64,000 nt of DNA, taken from contig NZ_CVQP01000001.1 of NCBI RefSeq assembly GCF_001040705.1, forward strand, positions 488,324 to 552,323, written 5' to 3'. The position numbers were made by a program, and so were the translations under genes. How positions within the stretch are numbered: position 1 is the first letter of the stretch; each line of letters starts with the position of its first letter. This DNA comes from Rhodococcus sp. RD6.2 (GTDB lineage Bacteria > Actinomycetota > Actinomycetes > Mycobacteriales > Mycobacteriaceae). Below are positions 46,720-53,706 of the stretch, one piece after another. The notes beneath the pieces are model-generated. The model had not been told where the DNA came from. It did not search any database and saw only the letters and a program-made list of their open reading frames with translations.

Positions 46720-47799
46720 GTGAGCCTTACCCTCGGAATCGTCGGACTGCCCAACGTCGGCAAGTCCACCCTGTTCAACGCGCTGACCAACAACGACGTG
46801 CTGGCTGCGAACTACCCGTTCGCGACGATCGAGCCCAACGTCGGCCTGGTCGAGCTGCCCGATCCGCGGCTCGCCAAGCTGGCCGAGATCTTCGGTTCCG
46901 AGCGCCTGCTGCCCGCGACGGTGTCCTTCGTCGACATCGCCGGCATCGTCAAGGGCGCCTCCGAGGGCGCAGGCCTCGGCAACAAGTTCCTCGCCAACAT
47001 CCGTGAGGCCGACGCCATCTGCCAGGTGGTCCGCGTGTTCGCCGACGACGACGTCGTGCACGTCGACGGCCGGGTCGACCCGGCGTCCGACATCGAGGTG
47101 ATCGAGACCGAGCTCGTCATCGCCGACATGCAGACCCTGGAAAAGGCCCTTCCGCGCCTGGAGAAGGAAGCGAAGAAGAACAAGGAACTCAAGCCCCTGC
47201 ACGACGAGGCGCTCAAGGCTCAGGCGTTCCTCGACGAGGGCAAGACGCTGTTCAGCGTGAAGGACAAGCTCGACTTCGGGCTCCTGCGTGAACTGAGCCT
47301 GCTCACCACCAAGCCGTTCCTGTACGTCTTCAACGCCGACGAGGCCGTCCTCACCGACGAGGCCAAGGTCGCCGAGCTCCGGGCCTCTGTCGCCCCCGCC
47401 GACGCCGTCTTCCTCGACGCGAAGGTCGAGCAGGAACTCCTCGAGCTAGACGAGGAGGACCGGCAGGAGATGCTCGACTCCATCGGTCAGTCCGAGCCCG
47501 GCCTCCATGCGCTCGCGCGTACCGGTTTCCACACCCTCGGCCTGCAGACCTACCTCACGGCAGGGCCGAAGGAATCGCGCGCCTGGACGATCCACAAGGG
47601 TGACACCGCCCCGCAGGCCGCGGGCGTCATCCACACCGACTTCGAACGCGGCTTCATCAAGGCCGAGATCGTCTCCTTCGCCGACCTCGTCGAGGCCGGC
47701 TCCATGAGCGCAGCCAAGGCCGCAGGCAAGGTGCGTATGGAGGGCAAGGACTACGTCATGCAGGACGGCGATGTCGTGGAGTTCCGCTTCAACGTCTGA
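46720..47799 (+). CDS. ychF: Redox-regulated ATPase YchF (Obg-like)
   Basis: A 359-aa YchF, a universally conserved P-loop NTPase that prefers ATP and binds ribosomes, with roles in stress response. It has GLPNVGKSTLFNAL (residues 8-21), NYPFATIEPN near 30, DIAGIVKGASEGAGLGNKFL near 70, FNADE for nucleotide specificity near 203 and a C-terminal TGS domain ending GDVVEFRFNV. GTG start. In Mycobacteriales it lies near ispH, as here. Confidence 0.97.
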   Translation: MSLTLGIVGLPNVGKSTLFNALTNNDVLAANYPFATIEPNVGLVELPDPRLAKLAEIFGSERLLPATVSFVDIAGIVKGASEGAGLGNKFLANIREADAICQVVRVFADDDVVHVDGRVDPASDIEVIETELVIADMQTLEKALPRLEKEAKKNKELKPLHDEALKAQAFLDEGKTLFSVKDKLDFGLLRELSLLTTKPFLYVFNADEAVLTDEAKVAELRASVAPADAVFLDAKVEQELLELDEEDRQEMLDSIGQSEPGLHALARTGFHTLGLQTYLTAGPKESRAWTIHKGDTAPQAAGVIHTDFERGFIKAEIVSFADLVEAGSMSAAKAAGKVRMEGKDYVMQDGDVVEFRFNV

Positions 47800-47980
47800 C
47801 CCACACCGCGAACGGGCAGCTACCGGAACGAAGGCCGAGTACGTTTCCCCGTAATCGCCCGTTCGTCGTTTGCTGCGTGTAGCCGGGACGTCTTGGACGC
47901 TTGTTCGGCAAACAGACCCGCGTGGCCGTCGTACCCCGTACTGTTCTGTACGCAACACGAAATACAGCTAAGGAGCAGAC

Positions 47981-48064
47981 ATGGGTGGCAGCGCGGAAAC
48001 GATCCTCATCGGTGTTCTGTCGAAGGTTCTGACGGACCTGGTCAAGGACGCGTTGGGGTCCTGA
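47981..48064 (+). CDS. 27-aa amphipathic small protein, unknown function
   Basis: A short gene coding 27 aa (MGGSAETILIGVLSKVLTDL followed by VKDALGS). Evidence that it is real: AAGGAG with a 6-bp spacer before the ATG, and a strong GC hairpin 14 bp after the stop. The sequence reads as one amphipathic helix with hydrophobic Ile/Leu/Val on one face and Lys/Asp on the other, without a signal peptide. It lies alone between ychF and the VOC gene. I know no family match. It could be a membrane-active peptide, a small porin-like or regulatory protein. Too short for most automated gene callers. Confidence 0.68.
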   Translation: MGGSAETILIGVLSKVLTDLVKDALGS

Positions 48065-48077
48065 GCACACGATTCGT

Positions 48078-48113
48078 CGACGCCCGTCGCCTCACCAGAG
48101 GCGGCGGGCGTCG
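48078..48113 (+). terminator. Terminator hairpin after the 27-aa gene
   Basis: CGACGCCCGTCGCCTC and GAGGCGGCGGGCGTCG pair over 16 positions with a single G-T mismatch around an ACCA loop. It lies 14 bp past the small gene stop and ends its transcript. Confidence 0.75.
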
Positions 48114-48180
48114 ATGCATGTGTGGGCGAGCCGCGGCCGAGATCCGTGTTCGGGTTTCGTCCAGTCGCTAGCGTGGGCGC

Positions 48181-48618
48181 ATGGCCATCAAACTTGAGAA
48201 CGTCGGTATCGCCGTGGGGGACCTCGAAGCGGCGATCGCCTTCTTCGTCGACCTCGGACTCAGCGTCCTCGGACGCGACACGGTCAGTGGCGAGTGGACC
48301 GACACCGCAGTCGGACTCGACGGCAACCATGCCAACATCGCGATGCTCCAGACGCCCGACGGGCATGGCCGCCTCGAACTCTTCGAGTACATCCACCCCG
48401 AGGCGATCGAGACGACACCCACCCTTCCCAACGAGATCGGCATGCACCGTGTCGCATTCTCCGTCGACGACATCGACGACGCCCTCGCGGTGGCCGCGAG
48501 GCACGGCTGCCACCCACTCCGCGGTGTCGCCAACTACCAGGACATCTACAAACTCACCTACGTCCGCGGTCCCAGCGGGATCCTCGTGATGCTCGCCCAA
48601 GAGTTGGCGAAGAGCTGA
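48181..48618 (+). CDS. VOC family (glyoxalase/epimerase-like) protein
   Basis: A 145-aa vicinal-oxygen-chelate fold protein with two beta-alpha-beta-beta-beta modules: KLENVGIAVGDLEAAIAFFVDLGL at the start and GMHRVAFSVDDIDDALAVAARHG near 82. Metal-ligand candidates are His/Glu residues in these strands (LFEYIHPE near 70, and near the C-terminus). Related to methylmalonyl-CoA epimerases and lactoylglutathione lyases; the substrate is unclear. ATG start, single gene. Confidence 0.83.
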   Translation: MAIKLENVGIAVGDLEAAIAFFVDLGLSVLGRDTVSGEWTDTAVGLDGNHANIAMLQTPDGHGRLELFEYIHPEAIETTPTLPNEIGMHRVAFSVDDIDDALAVAARHGCHPLRGVANYQDIYKLTYVRGPSGILVMLAQELAKS

Positions 48619-48643
48619 GGGGTGGGTTCCTCGATTGGGCGCG

Positions 48644-49033
48644 ATGGTCTTTCGCACGGTGTTCGGCGGGCCGGATCCGGACGGGGTGGGGGCGACGGCG
48701 GCCATCAAGCGGAGCTTGCGTGACATCGACTTCGCCTACGAGCTAGACATCCTCCTGCACGTCGGCGGCGAGATCTCGTCGACCACGGACCCGACCGGAC
48801 TGTACGCGCCCCGCGTGTCGGTGGCGCAGCGCCGGATGACGGCGCAGATTCGCGTCAACCGCTCCGACATCCGCGATGCGTCGGAGCTGAGTGGCTTTCT
48901 GCGGCAGGCGATCTTCCTGGCGCTGCAACAGATGATCGAGCGGATCGCCGCCAAGGACAAGACGGTTGACGTGGACGCAGAGATTCGCAAGATCGTGTTC
49001 CTCACGGAACCGGGCTCACTCACCGGGCAATGA
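48644..49033 (+). CDS. Hypothetical protein, unknown function
   Basis: About 129 aa from the ATG at 48644 (a TTG at 48635 would add three residues; GAGGGG upstream fits that start somewhat better). Not recognised. It looks like a small soluble alpha/beta protein (DIDFAYELDILLHVGGEIS, then VSVAQRRMTAQIRVNRSDI and a helix FLRQAIFLALQQMIERIAAKD). Codon use fits the genome. The stop overlaps a possible further short frame at 49030. It lies before the DUF6891 gene; they may form one unit. Confidence 0.6.
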   Translation: MVFRTVFGGPDPDGVGATAAIKRSLRDIDFAYELDILLHVGGEISSTTDPTGLYAPRVSVAQRRMTAQIRVNRSDIRDASELSGFLRQAIFLALQQMIERIAAKDKTVDVDAEIRKIVFLTEPGSLTGQ

Positions 49034-49113
49034 ACATCTCTGACGCATTCATCGACCACCTCGTGACGGCGGGCACCGTGCGGCAGATGCTCGTCGTGCC
49101 TCTGCACGGCTGA
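49030..49113 (+). CDS. Possible 27-aa coupled small protein or gene remnant
   Basis: An ATG overlapping the previous stop (ATGA) opens a 27-aa frame starting MNISDAFIDHLVTAGTVRQM. It has no other support. It may be a coupled peptide or a leftover of a deleted gene. Listed because the overlap pattern matches the way real genes are joined in this window. Confidence 0.25.
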   Translation: MNISDAFIDHLVTAGTVRQMLVVPLHG

Positions 49114-49207
49114 CGACGGCTGAGACGACACTGTGTCGGCGGGGGTGGCTACCATCGTCGCCGCCGGGTGGCTTCGCCCGATTTCGTCCTGATTCGGAGG
49201 TGGCGCT

Positions 49208-49876
49208 GTGAGTCCAGTATCGAACAACCCGAACGTGATTCCGCCCTACGCGACCCTCCCCGACCTCGCCCTCGACGAGGACGCGCGCGCCGAGCTGACC
49301 CAGCAGATCTGGGAGCAGCTGATCACCGGCCGCGACGACGTCGACGACTTCATCGACATCTACGGCGACGAGTACGACCTCACCGACGACCAGCTCGCCG
49401 CGGCGTTCGACGCGCTGCGCACCGCCCGGCTGCGGCAGCAGGCGGAGATCGGTGCGTACGCCTCCCGGACTATCGCCGCGTTCGACGAGCTGAATGCTCA
49501 CGGCGTGGTCGCCCGCGCGGACTTCTCCTGCTGCGGAACCTGTGCATCCGGCGAGATCTGGGGCGAACGCGACGACAGTCGACACTGGAAGGGGTATGTC
49601 TACTTCCACCAGCAGGACACCGAGCGCCTCGTCGTGGACGGCGAAACCTACATCGGTTATGGCGCGTTTCCGCCGGAGGACTTCGACGAGGACGCCTATG
49701 ACACGCTCAGCGAGACTGCGAAGGAAGACCTCTACCGTACCGACGTGACGAGGCTGCTCGAGGACGTGATGTTTCCCGTGTTCCGGCGACACGGCATCGA
49801 GCCGGAATGGAATCGCGACCTGGGCACGCGGGTGCTGCTCACGAACGCGGACTGGTACGACCCGATCGAGGCGTAG
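49208..49876 (+). CDS. DUF6891 family protein
   Basis: A 222-aa acidic soluble protein. The central ADFSCCGTCASGEIWGE motif near 105 (two adjacent Cys and a third three residues later) and the C-terminal ADWYDP segment are characteristic of DUF6891 proteins, whose role is unknown. The N-terminal half is helical and Asp-rich (GRDDVDDFIDIYGDEYDLTDDQL). The GTG start has GGAGG about 8 bp upstream. The Cys group may bind a metal. Confidence 0.75.
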   Translation: MSPVSNNPNVIPPYATLPDLALDEDARAELTQQIWEQLITGRDDVDDFIDIYGDEYDLTDDQLAAAFDALRTARLRQQAEIGAYASRTIAAFDELNAHGVVARADFSCCGTCASGEIWGERDDSRHWKGYVYFHQQDTERLVVDGETYIGYGAFPPEDFDEDAYDTLSETAKEDLYRTDVTRLLEDVMFPVFRRHGIEPEWNRDLGTRVLLTNADWYDPIEA

Positions 49877-49921
49877 GGCACGAGATTCACGTAGATGGCC
49901 TGCGATGAGCAGGATCGTCCG

Positions 49922-50569
49922 TCAGGTGCGGCTCGACGACCGATCGGTGGCGGTGTCGGCGCGGTCCACGGTCACGAGCAGCGTCAACGACTCGGCGGTG
50001 CGGGCGCAGAAGGTGTCGGCGTCTGCGAGCCCGCTGGTGAGACCTCGCATGGTGGTCGCGGCCATCAGAAGGTCGAAGGCGGCGTCGGACACGGCGGTGT
50101 TGGTGTCGTCGGAACGCTCCGGGAAGGCCGCGGCCACCCGGGCGGTGAGCGCGGCGCGCGCGGGCGCCTCGGACCGAGTGACCAGGCGCTCGTAGACACC
50201 GTCGTCGGAGTGGTAGGCGGACAGCAGTCCCGGGATCGCGGCCCGGGTCGCGGGTTCGGCGATCCGCACGAGGAACATCCGGGTCCAGGTGAGCAGGTCC
50301 GCGCGCAGGTCGTCGGTGGCCTCGGGCAGGGCGACGTCCTGCATCCCGAAGATCGCGTCCTCGATGATCGACTCCCGGGTCGCCCAGCGCCGATAGATCG
50401 CGGCGGTGCCCAGCTTCGCACGGCGGGCGATAGCGGTGATGGTGGTCTTCTGATAGCCGCACTCCACCAGTAACTCCCTGGTCGCGGCGAGGATGGCCTC
50501 GTCGACCTGTGGATCGCGAGGCCGTCCCACTCCGGCGGTGCCGGTCCGGCGATCTCTGCGCTCATCCAC
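49922..50569 (-). CDS. TetR family transcriptional regulator
   Basis: A 215-aa TetR regulator. The helix-turn-helix is at about 20-65 (DEAILAATRELLVECGYQKTT, AIARRAKLGTAAIYRRWATRESIIEDAI), followed by a ligand-binding domain with TTMRGLTSGLAD near 175, similar in build to the TetR at 58759. Divergent from the DUF7064-like gene. A near-perfect palindrome in the 101-bp gap is the probable operator, so it likely represses both itself and the rightward genes. Confidence 0.9.
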   Translation of the reverse strand: MDERRDRRTGTAGVGRPRDPQVDEAILAATRELLVECGYQKTTITAIARRAKLGTAAIYRRWATRESIIEDAIFGMQDVALPEATDDLRADLLTWTRMFLVRIAEPATRAAIPGLLSAYHSDDGVYERLVTRSEAPARAALTARVAAAFPERSDDTNTAVSDAAFDLLMAATTMRGLTSGLADADTFCARTAESLTLLVTVDRADTATDRSSSRT

Positions 50570-50611
50570 AATCGCGGACAGTACCGGACGTCTTTCGTCG
50601 AAACCAATACG

Positions 50612-50629
50612 TTGCGGAGCGCTCCGTAA
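50612..50629. promoter_or_regulatory. Palindromic operator candidate for the adjacent TetR
   Basis: TTGCGGAGCGCTCCGTAA has an exact 12-bp palindrome core (CGGAGCGCTCCG, 50615-50626) and nearly symmetric flanks. It lies midway between the divergent TetR gene and the DUF7064-like gene, as TetR operators usually do. Confidence 0.65.
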
Positions 50630-50670
50630 TAGATTTTGGTCAGCCCTCCTCCCCGACGAAAGGTCAGGCC

Positions 50671-51816
50671 ATGATCACTCCGCATGACGAACTGCTGATC
50701 CACCAACTCCCCACCACTCTCGACCACGTCTCGCAGAGCGACCTCCGATGGACCGAGCGCATCGTGATGTACGGCTTCGACAAGTCCGGCGAGATCAGCA
50801 TCATGACCGGCATGGCGAAGTACCCGAACCGCAACGTCCTCGACGCCTACGCCATGGTCACCCGCAAGGGCGAACAGGCCCGCGTCGTCCGCCTGTCCAC
50901 CGAGCTGAACCCCCAGACCGGGGCCCTGAACGCGTTCAGTGTCGGCCCGTACACGTACGAGATCGTCGAGCCGCTGCGCAAGGTGCGCTCCACCGTCGAG
51001 TCCAACGATCACGGCCTGAGCTTGCAGCTCGACTTCACCGGCGACTTCCCGGTCTACGAGCAGACCGCGGCCTTCCACCGCAGCCGCGGCCGGGTCCGCG
51101 AGGATGCGCGCCGGTTCTACCAGAACGGCACCATCACTGGCTGGATCGAGATCGACGGCGAGCGCATCGAGATCGACCCCGAGAACTGGTGGTTCGGCCG
51201 CGACCACTCGTGGGGCGTGCGCCACGGCGGCGGCGGCGGCAGCCTGCCCGAGGGTGGGAACATGCAGCCCTCCGAGGTGCCTGCCGGCGTCCTCTACTAC
51301 ATGGGCATCTTCCAGTTCGACGACGAGGTGGTGCACTTCGCGCAGCGCGAGACCCACACCGGGGAGCGCTGGCAGTTCGAGGGCGAGGTGCTCTTCCCGA
51401 TCGACTCCGGCAAGGAGCCGCTGCCGATCATCGACGTCGAGCACGACCTGGACTTCCGCGACGACCTCCGCGTCGTCAAGTCCGGCACGTTCACCGTGCA
51501 CCGCGCCGACCGCTCGACCGACGTCATCGAGGTCACGCCCGTGTGCGACTTCTGGCCGGGCCTCGCTGGCTACGACGAGTACAACGGCTACGCATCGGGT
51601 ATGTACCGCGGCAAGGACTTCAGCGACAGCTTCGACGTCGACATCACCGACGTGAACGAGATCCGCAAGGTGAGCATGCTCAGCGAGACCCTCTGCGAGG
51701 TCCGGATGGGCGACAAGGTCGGGCACGGGCTCGTGGAGATGGTGTTCATGGGCGTCAACCCGCGCTACGGCTACACCGACTGGAGCGCCAACCGGGAGGG
51801 TAAGAGCAATGGCTGA
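50671..51816 (+). CDS. DUF7064/DUF7065-like protein of unknown function
   Basis: A 381-aa soluble protein with a beta-rich, lipocalin/AttH-like look (FDKSGEISIMTGMAKYPNRN, NWWFGRDHSWGVRHGGGGG, FEGEVLFPIDSG, RKVSMLSETLCEVRMGDKVGHGLVEMVFMG). I recognise it only as the type of protein found beside APH-like phosphotransferases and acyl-CoA dehydrogenases in actinobacterial lipid or steroid catabolism; no reaction is known to me. The ATG at 50671 has AAGG upstream. Its end overlaps the phosphotransferase gene by 8 bp. Controlled by the divergent TetR, most likely. Confidence 0.65.
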   Translation: MITPHDELLIHQLPTTLDHVSQSDLRWTERIVMYGFDKSGEISIMTGMAKYPNRNVLDAYAMVTRKGEQARVVRLSTELNPQTGALNAFSVGPYTYEIVEPLRKVRSTVESNDHGLSLQLDFTGDFPVYEQTAAFHRSRGRVREDARRFYQNGTITGWIEIDGERIEIDPENWWFGRDHSWGVRHGGGGGSLPEGGNMQPSEVPAGVLYYMGIFQFDDEVVHFAQRETHTGERWQFEGEVLFPIDSGKEPLPIIDVEHDLDFRDDLRVVKSGTFTVHRADRSTDVIEVTPVCDFWPGLAGYDEYNGYASGMYRGKDFSDSFDVDITDVNEIRKVSMLSETLCEVRMGDKVGHGLVEMVFMGVNPRYGYTDWSANREGKSNG

Positions 51817-52840
51817 GCGGGTCGCGCCGGAGGACCTGGCGGCTGCCCTCGAACCAATTGTCCAGCAGCGTATTCCGGGCGCACAGAACGCGAAGATCGT
51901 CGACTGGAAGCGCACCGAACGCGGGTTCTCCACCGAGACCTATCTGTTCGACCTCGAGGGTGCCGAGCACGAGTCGGCCGGGTATGTCTTCCGGCGGCCG
52001 CCCGAGGTCTCACTGTTCCCGGACTACGACCTACGGCGCCAGTACCTGGTCGCGGAGCGGCTCGCACCGACCGATCTCCCGGTCCCCGGCGTCCGGTGGA
52101 TCGACGCGGACGACAACCCGCTCGGCAGTCCGTACTACGTGATGGACCGTATCGGAAATGCCGAGGCGCCCAGCGACTTCCCGTCCTACCACACGGCAGG
52201 GAACTACTTCGACGCCGACGAGCAGGGTCGGGCGAAGATGTGGTGGGAGTGCGTGGAGACGATGGCGCAGGTGCACGCCCTCGACCCCGAGGAACTGCGG
52301 CTCGGGTTCCTCGCGATGCCCAAGTTCGGGGACACGCCGGTCGAGCAGATCGTGAACTACCTCGACCGGGCGGTGCGCTGGGCGGCACCGGAACTGCCGC
52401 CGGTGATGGAGCGGGCCCTTACCTGGCTCAAGGACAACGTCTACGAGCCGGAGCACGTGACGCTGGTCTGGGGCGACGCCCGCATGTCGAACATCCTGTA
52501 CACGCCGGACCTGGCCGTGGCGGGTGTACTCGACTGGGAGATGGCGTATCTGGGTGACCACGAGGCCGACCTGGCGTGGGTGCTGTTCCTGGACTGGGCG
52601 TGCAGTGTGTACGAGGGCCACCCGCCGCTGCCGGGTACTCCGACGCGCGAGGAGACCATCGCCCGTTACGAGGAACTGACCGGTTGGAAGGTGCGGAACC
52701 TCTTGTTCAACGAGGTGCTCGGCGCTGTGCTGCTCTCCGTGCCGCTGCTGCGACTGTCGACGCACCTGCAGCTCGGCGACAACGTGAGCATCCACGGCTT
52801 CTGCCTGGCAAGACTCGCACAACTGTTGGGTGACGCCTGA
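51809..52840 (+). CDS. APH-like phosphotransferase (ACAD10/11 kinase-domain type)
   Basis: A 343-aa aminoglycoside-phosphotransferase-fold kinase. The Brenner motif appears as VWGDARMSNILY near 218 (catalytic Asp with His replaced by Asp-Ala context) and the metal motif as LDWEMAYLGD near 238. It resembles the kinase domains linked to acyl-CoA dehydrogenases (ACAD10/11), which phosphorylate 4-hydroxyacyl-CoAs, rather than antibiotic kinases. That fits the fused acyl-CoA dehydrogenase encoded opposite. ATG start, overlapping the upstream gene by 8 bp. Confidence 0.85.
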   Translation: MAERVAPEDLAAALEPIVQQRIPGAQNAKIVDWKRTERGFSTETYLFDLEGAEHESAGYVFRRPPEVSLFPDYDLRRQYLVAERLAPTDLPVPGVRWIDADDNPLGSPYYVMDRIGNAEAPSDFPSYHTAGNYFDADEQGRAKMWWECVETMAQVHALDPEELRLGFLAMPKFGDTPVEQIVNYLDRAVRWAAPELPPVMERALTWLKDNVYEPEHVTLVWGDARMSNILYTPDLAVAGVLDWEMAYLGDHEADLAWVLFLDWACSVYEGHPPLPGTPTREETIARYEELTGWKVRNLLFNEVLGAVLLSVPLLRLSTHLQLGDNVSIHGFCLARLAQLLGDA

Positions 52841-52847
52841 CCGCTGC

Positions 52848-53705
52848 TCACACCCCCGGCGAACAGGGTGGAGTTCGCCGGGGGATGGGCGCCGGTGCCT
52901 TGCCGGTGAGCCGAAGGACGGACCCCGCCCCTGCGGCAGTGACGTAGAACTCTCCCGAACCCGCTGGGCCACAGCAGATGTTGGTGGGCATGCTGCCCGT
53001 ATCGAGGAGGTGTGTCTCCTCGAGAACACCCCCGGAACCAATGACGTCGATGCGGTCGCCGCTGGTGGTGGCGACCCAGAGTCGGCCGGTGTCGTCGATG
53101 GCGAGTCCGTCGGGGTGCCCGTCGACGATCGTGCACACCGGCGCCGCGGTCGCGCGTGGTTCCGGCGTGAGATCGTATGCCGTCACCCGGCCGCTGACGG
53201 TCTCGGTCAGGAACAGCCGGACGCCGTCGAACGCGATCCCGTTGACGAAGACGGGCCCCTCGAGCATCAGCTCCGCCACGCCGCTGTCGACATCGACGGC
53301 CCAGACCCTGCCGGGCAGCGCACTTTCGGGGTGGGCGAAGTCGACTTCCTCCCGCGAGTCGGTGACCCACAACCGTCCGTCCGGCCCGAAGGCCAGGTCG
53401 TTCGGCGCGTCCATCCCCGCCGCAAGGTAGGACACCTCCCCGTTCCGGATGACCTGGATTCCCGGCTCGGCTGATGCCCGCGCCGCCCAGATGCCACCGT
53501 TCTGCGCGACGTAGAGTGCGCCGTCGGGCCCGAGGGCGAGACCGTTGGGGCCGCCTCCCACCTGGTACTCGACCGCGACGGTTCCGTCGCGGTCGAGTAC
53601 GAGCACCGAACCACGACTCATGGACACCACGGCGATCCGATTGTCCGGCAGCAGAATCGGGCCCTCGGTGAAGCCGAGGCCGTCGGCGAGAAGCGTGACG
53701 TCCAT
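52848..53705 (-). CDS. SMP-30/gluconolactonase-like protein
   Basis: A 285-aa six-bladed beta-propeller of the SMP-30/lactonase family (GLGFTEGPILLPDNR with metal-ligand Glu near 15; APNDLAFGPDGRLWVTDS near 98; VNGIAFDG near 150; DGLAIDDTGRLWVA near 200). It probably opens a lactone in the pathway run by this operon. The last gene, 1 bp after the acyl-CoA dehydrogenase. Convergent with the phosphotransferase gene, 7 bp away. Confidence 0.87.
   Translation of the reverse strand: MDVTLLADGLGFTEGPILLPDNRIAVVSMSRGSVLVLDRDGTVAVEYQVGGGPNGLALGPDGALYVAQNGGIWAARASAEPGIQVIRNGEVSYLAAGMDAPNDLAFGPDGRLWVTDSREEVDFAHPESALPGRVWAVDVDSGVAELMLEGPVFVNGIAFDGVRLFLTETVSGRVTAYDLTPEPRATAAPVCTIVDGHPDGLAIDDTGRLWVATTSGDRIDVIGSGGVLEETHLLDTGSMPTNICCGPAGSGEFYVTAAGAGSVLRLTGKAPAPIPRRTPPCSPGV
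52853..52884 (+). terminator. Hairpin at the convergent phosphotransferase / SMP-30 junction
   Basis: CCCCCGGCGAAC and GTTCGCCGGGGG pair exactly (12 bp) around an 8-nt loop. It lies 13 bp after the phosphotransferase stop, inside the last codons of the opposing SMP-30 gene, and likely ends the rightward transcript. Confidence 0.6.
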
Positions 53706-53706
53706 G

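Noticed and set aside
47809-47865. Inverted repeat CGAACGGGC / GCCCGTTCG after ychF as a terminator
   Set aside because: Only 9 bp of stem around a 39-nt loop; too weak to list as a terminator.
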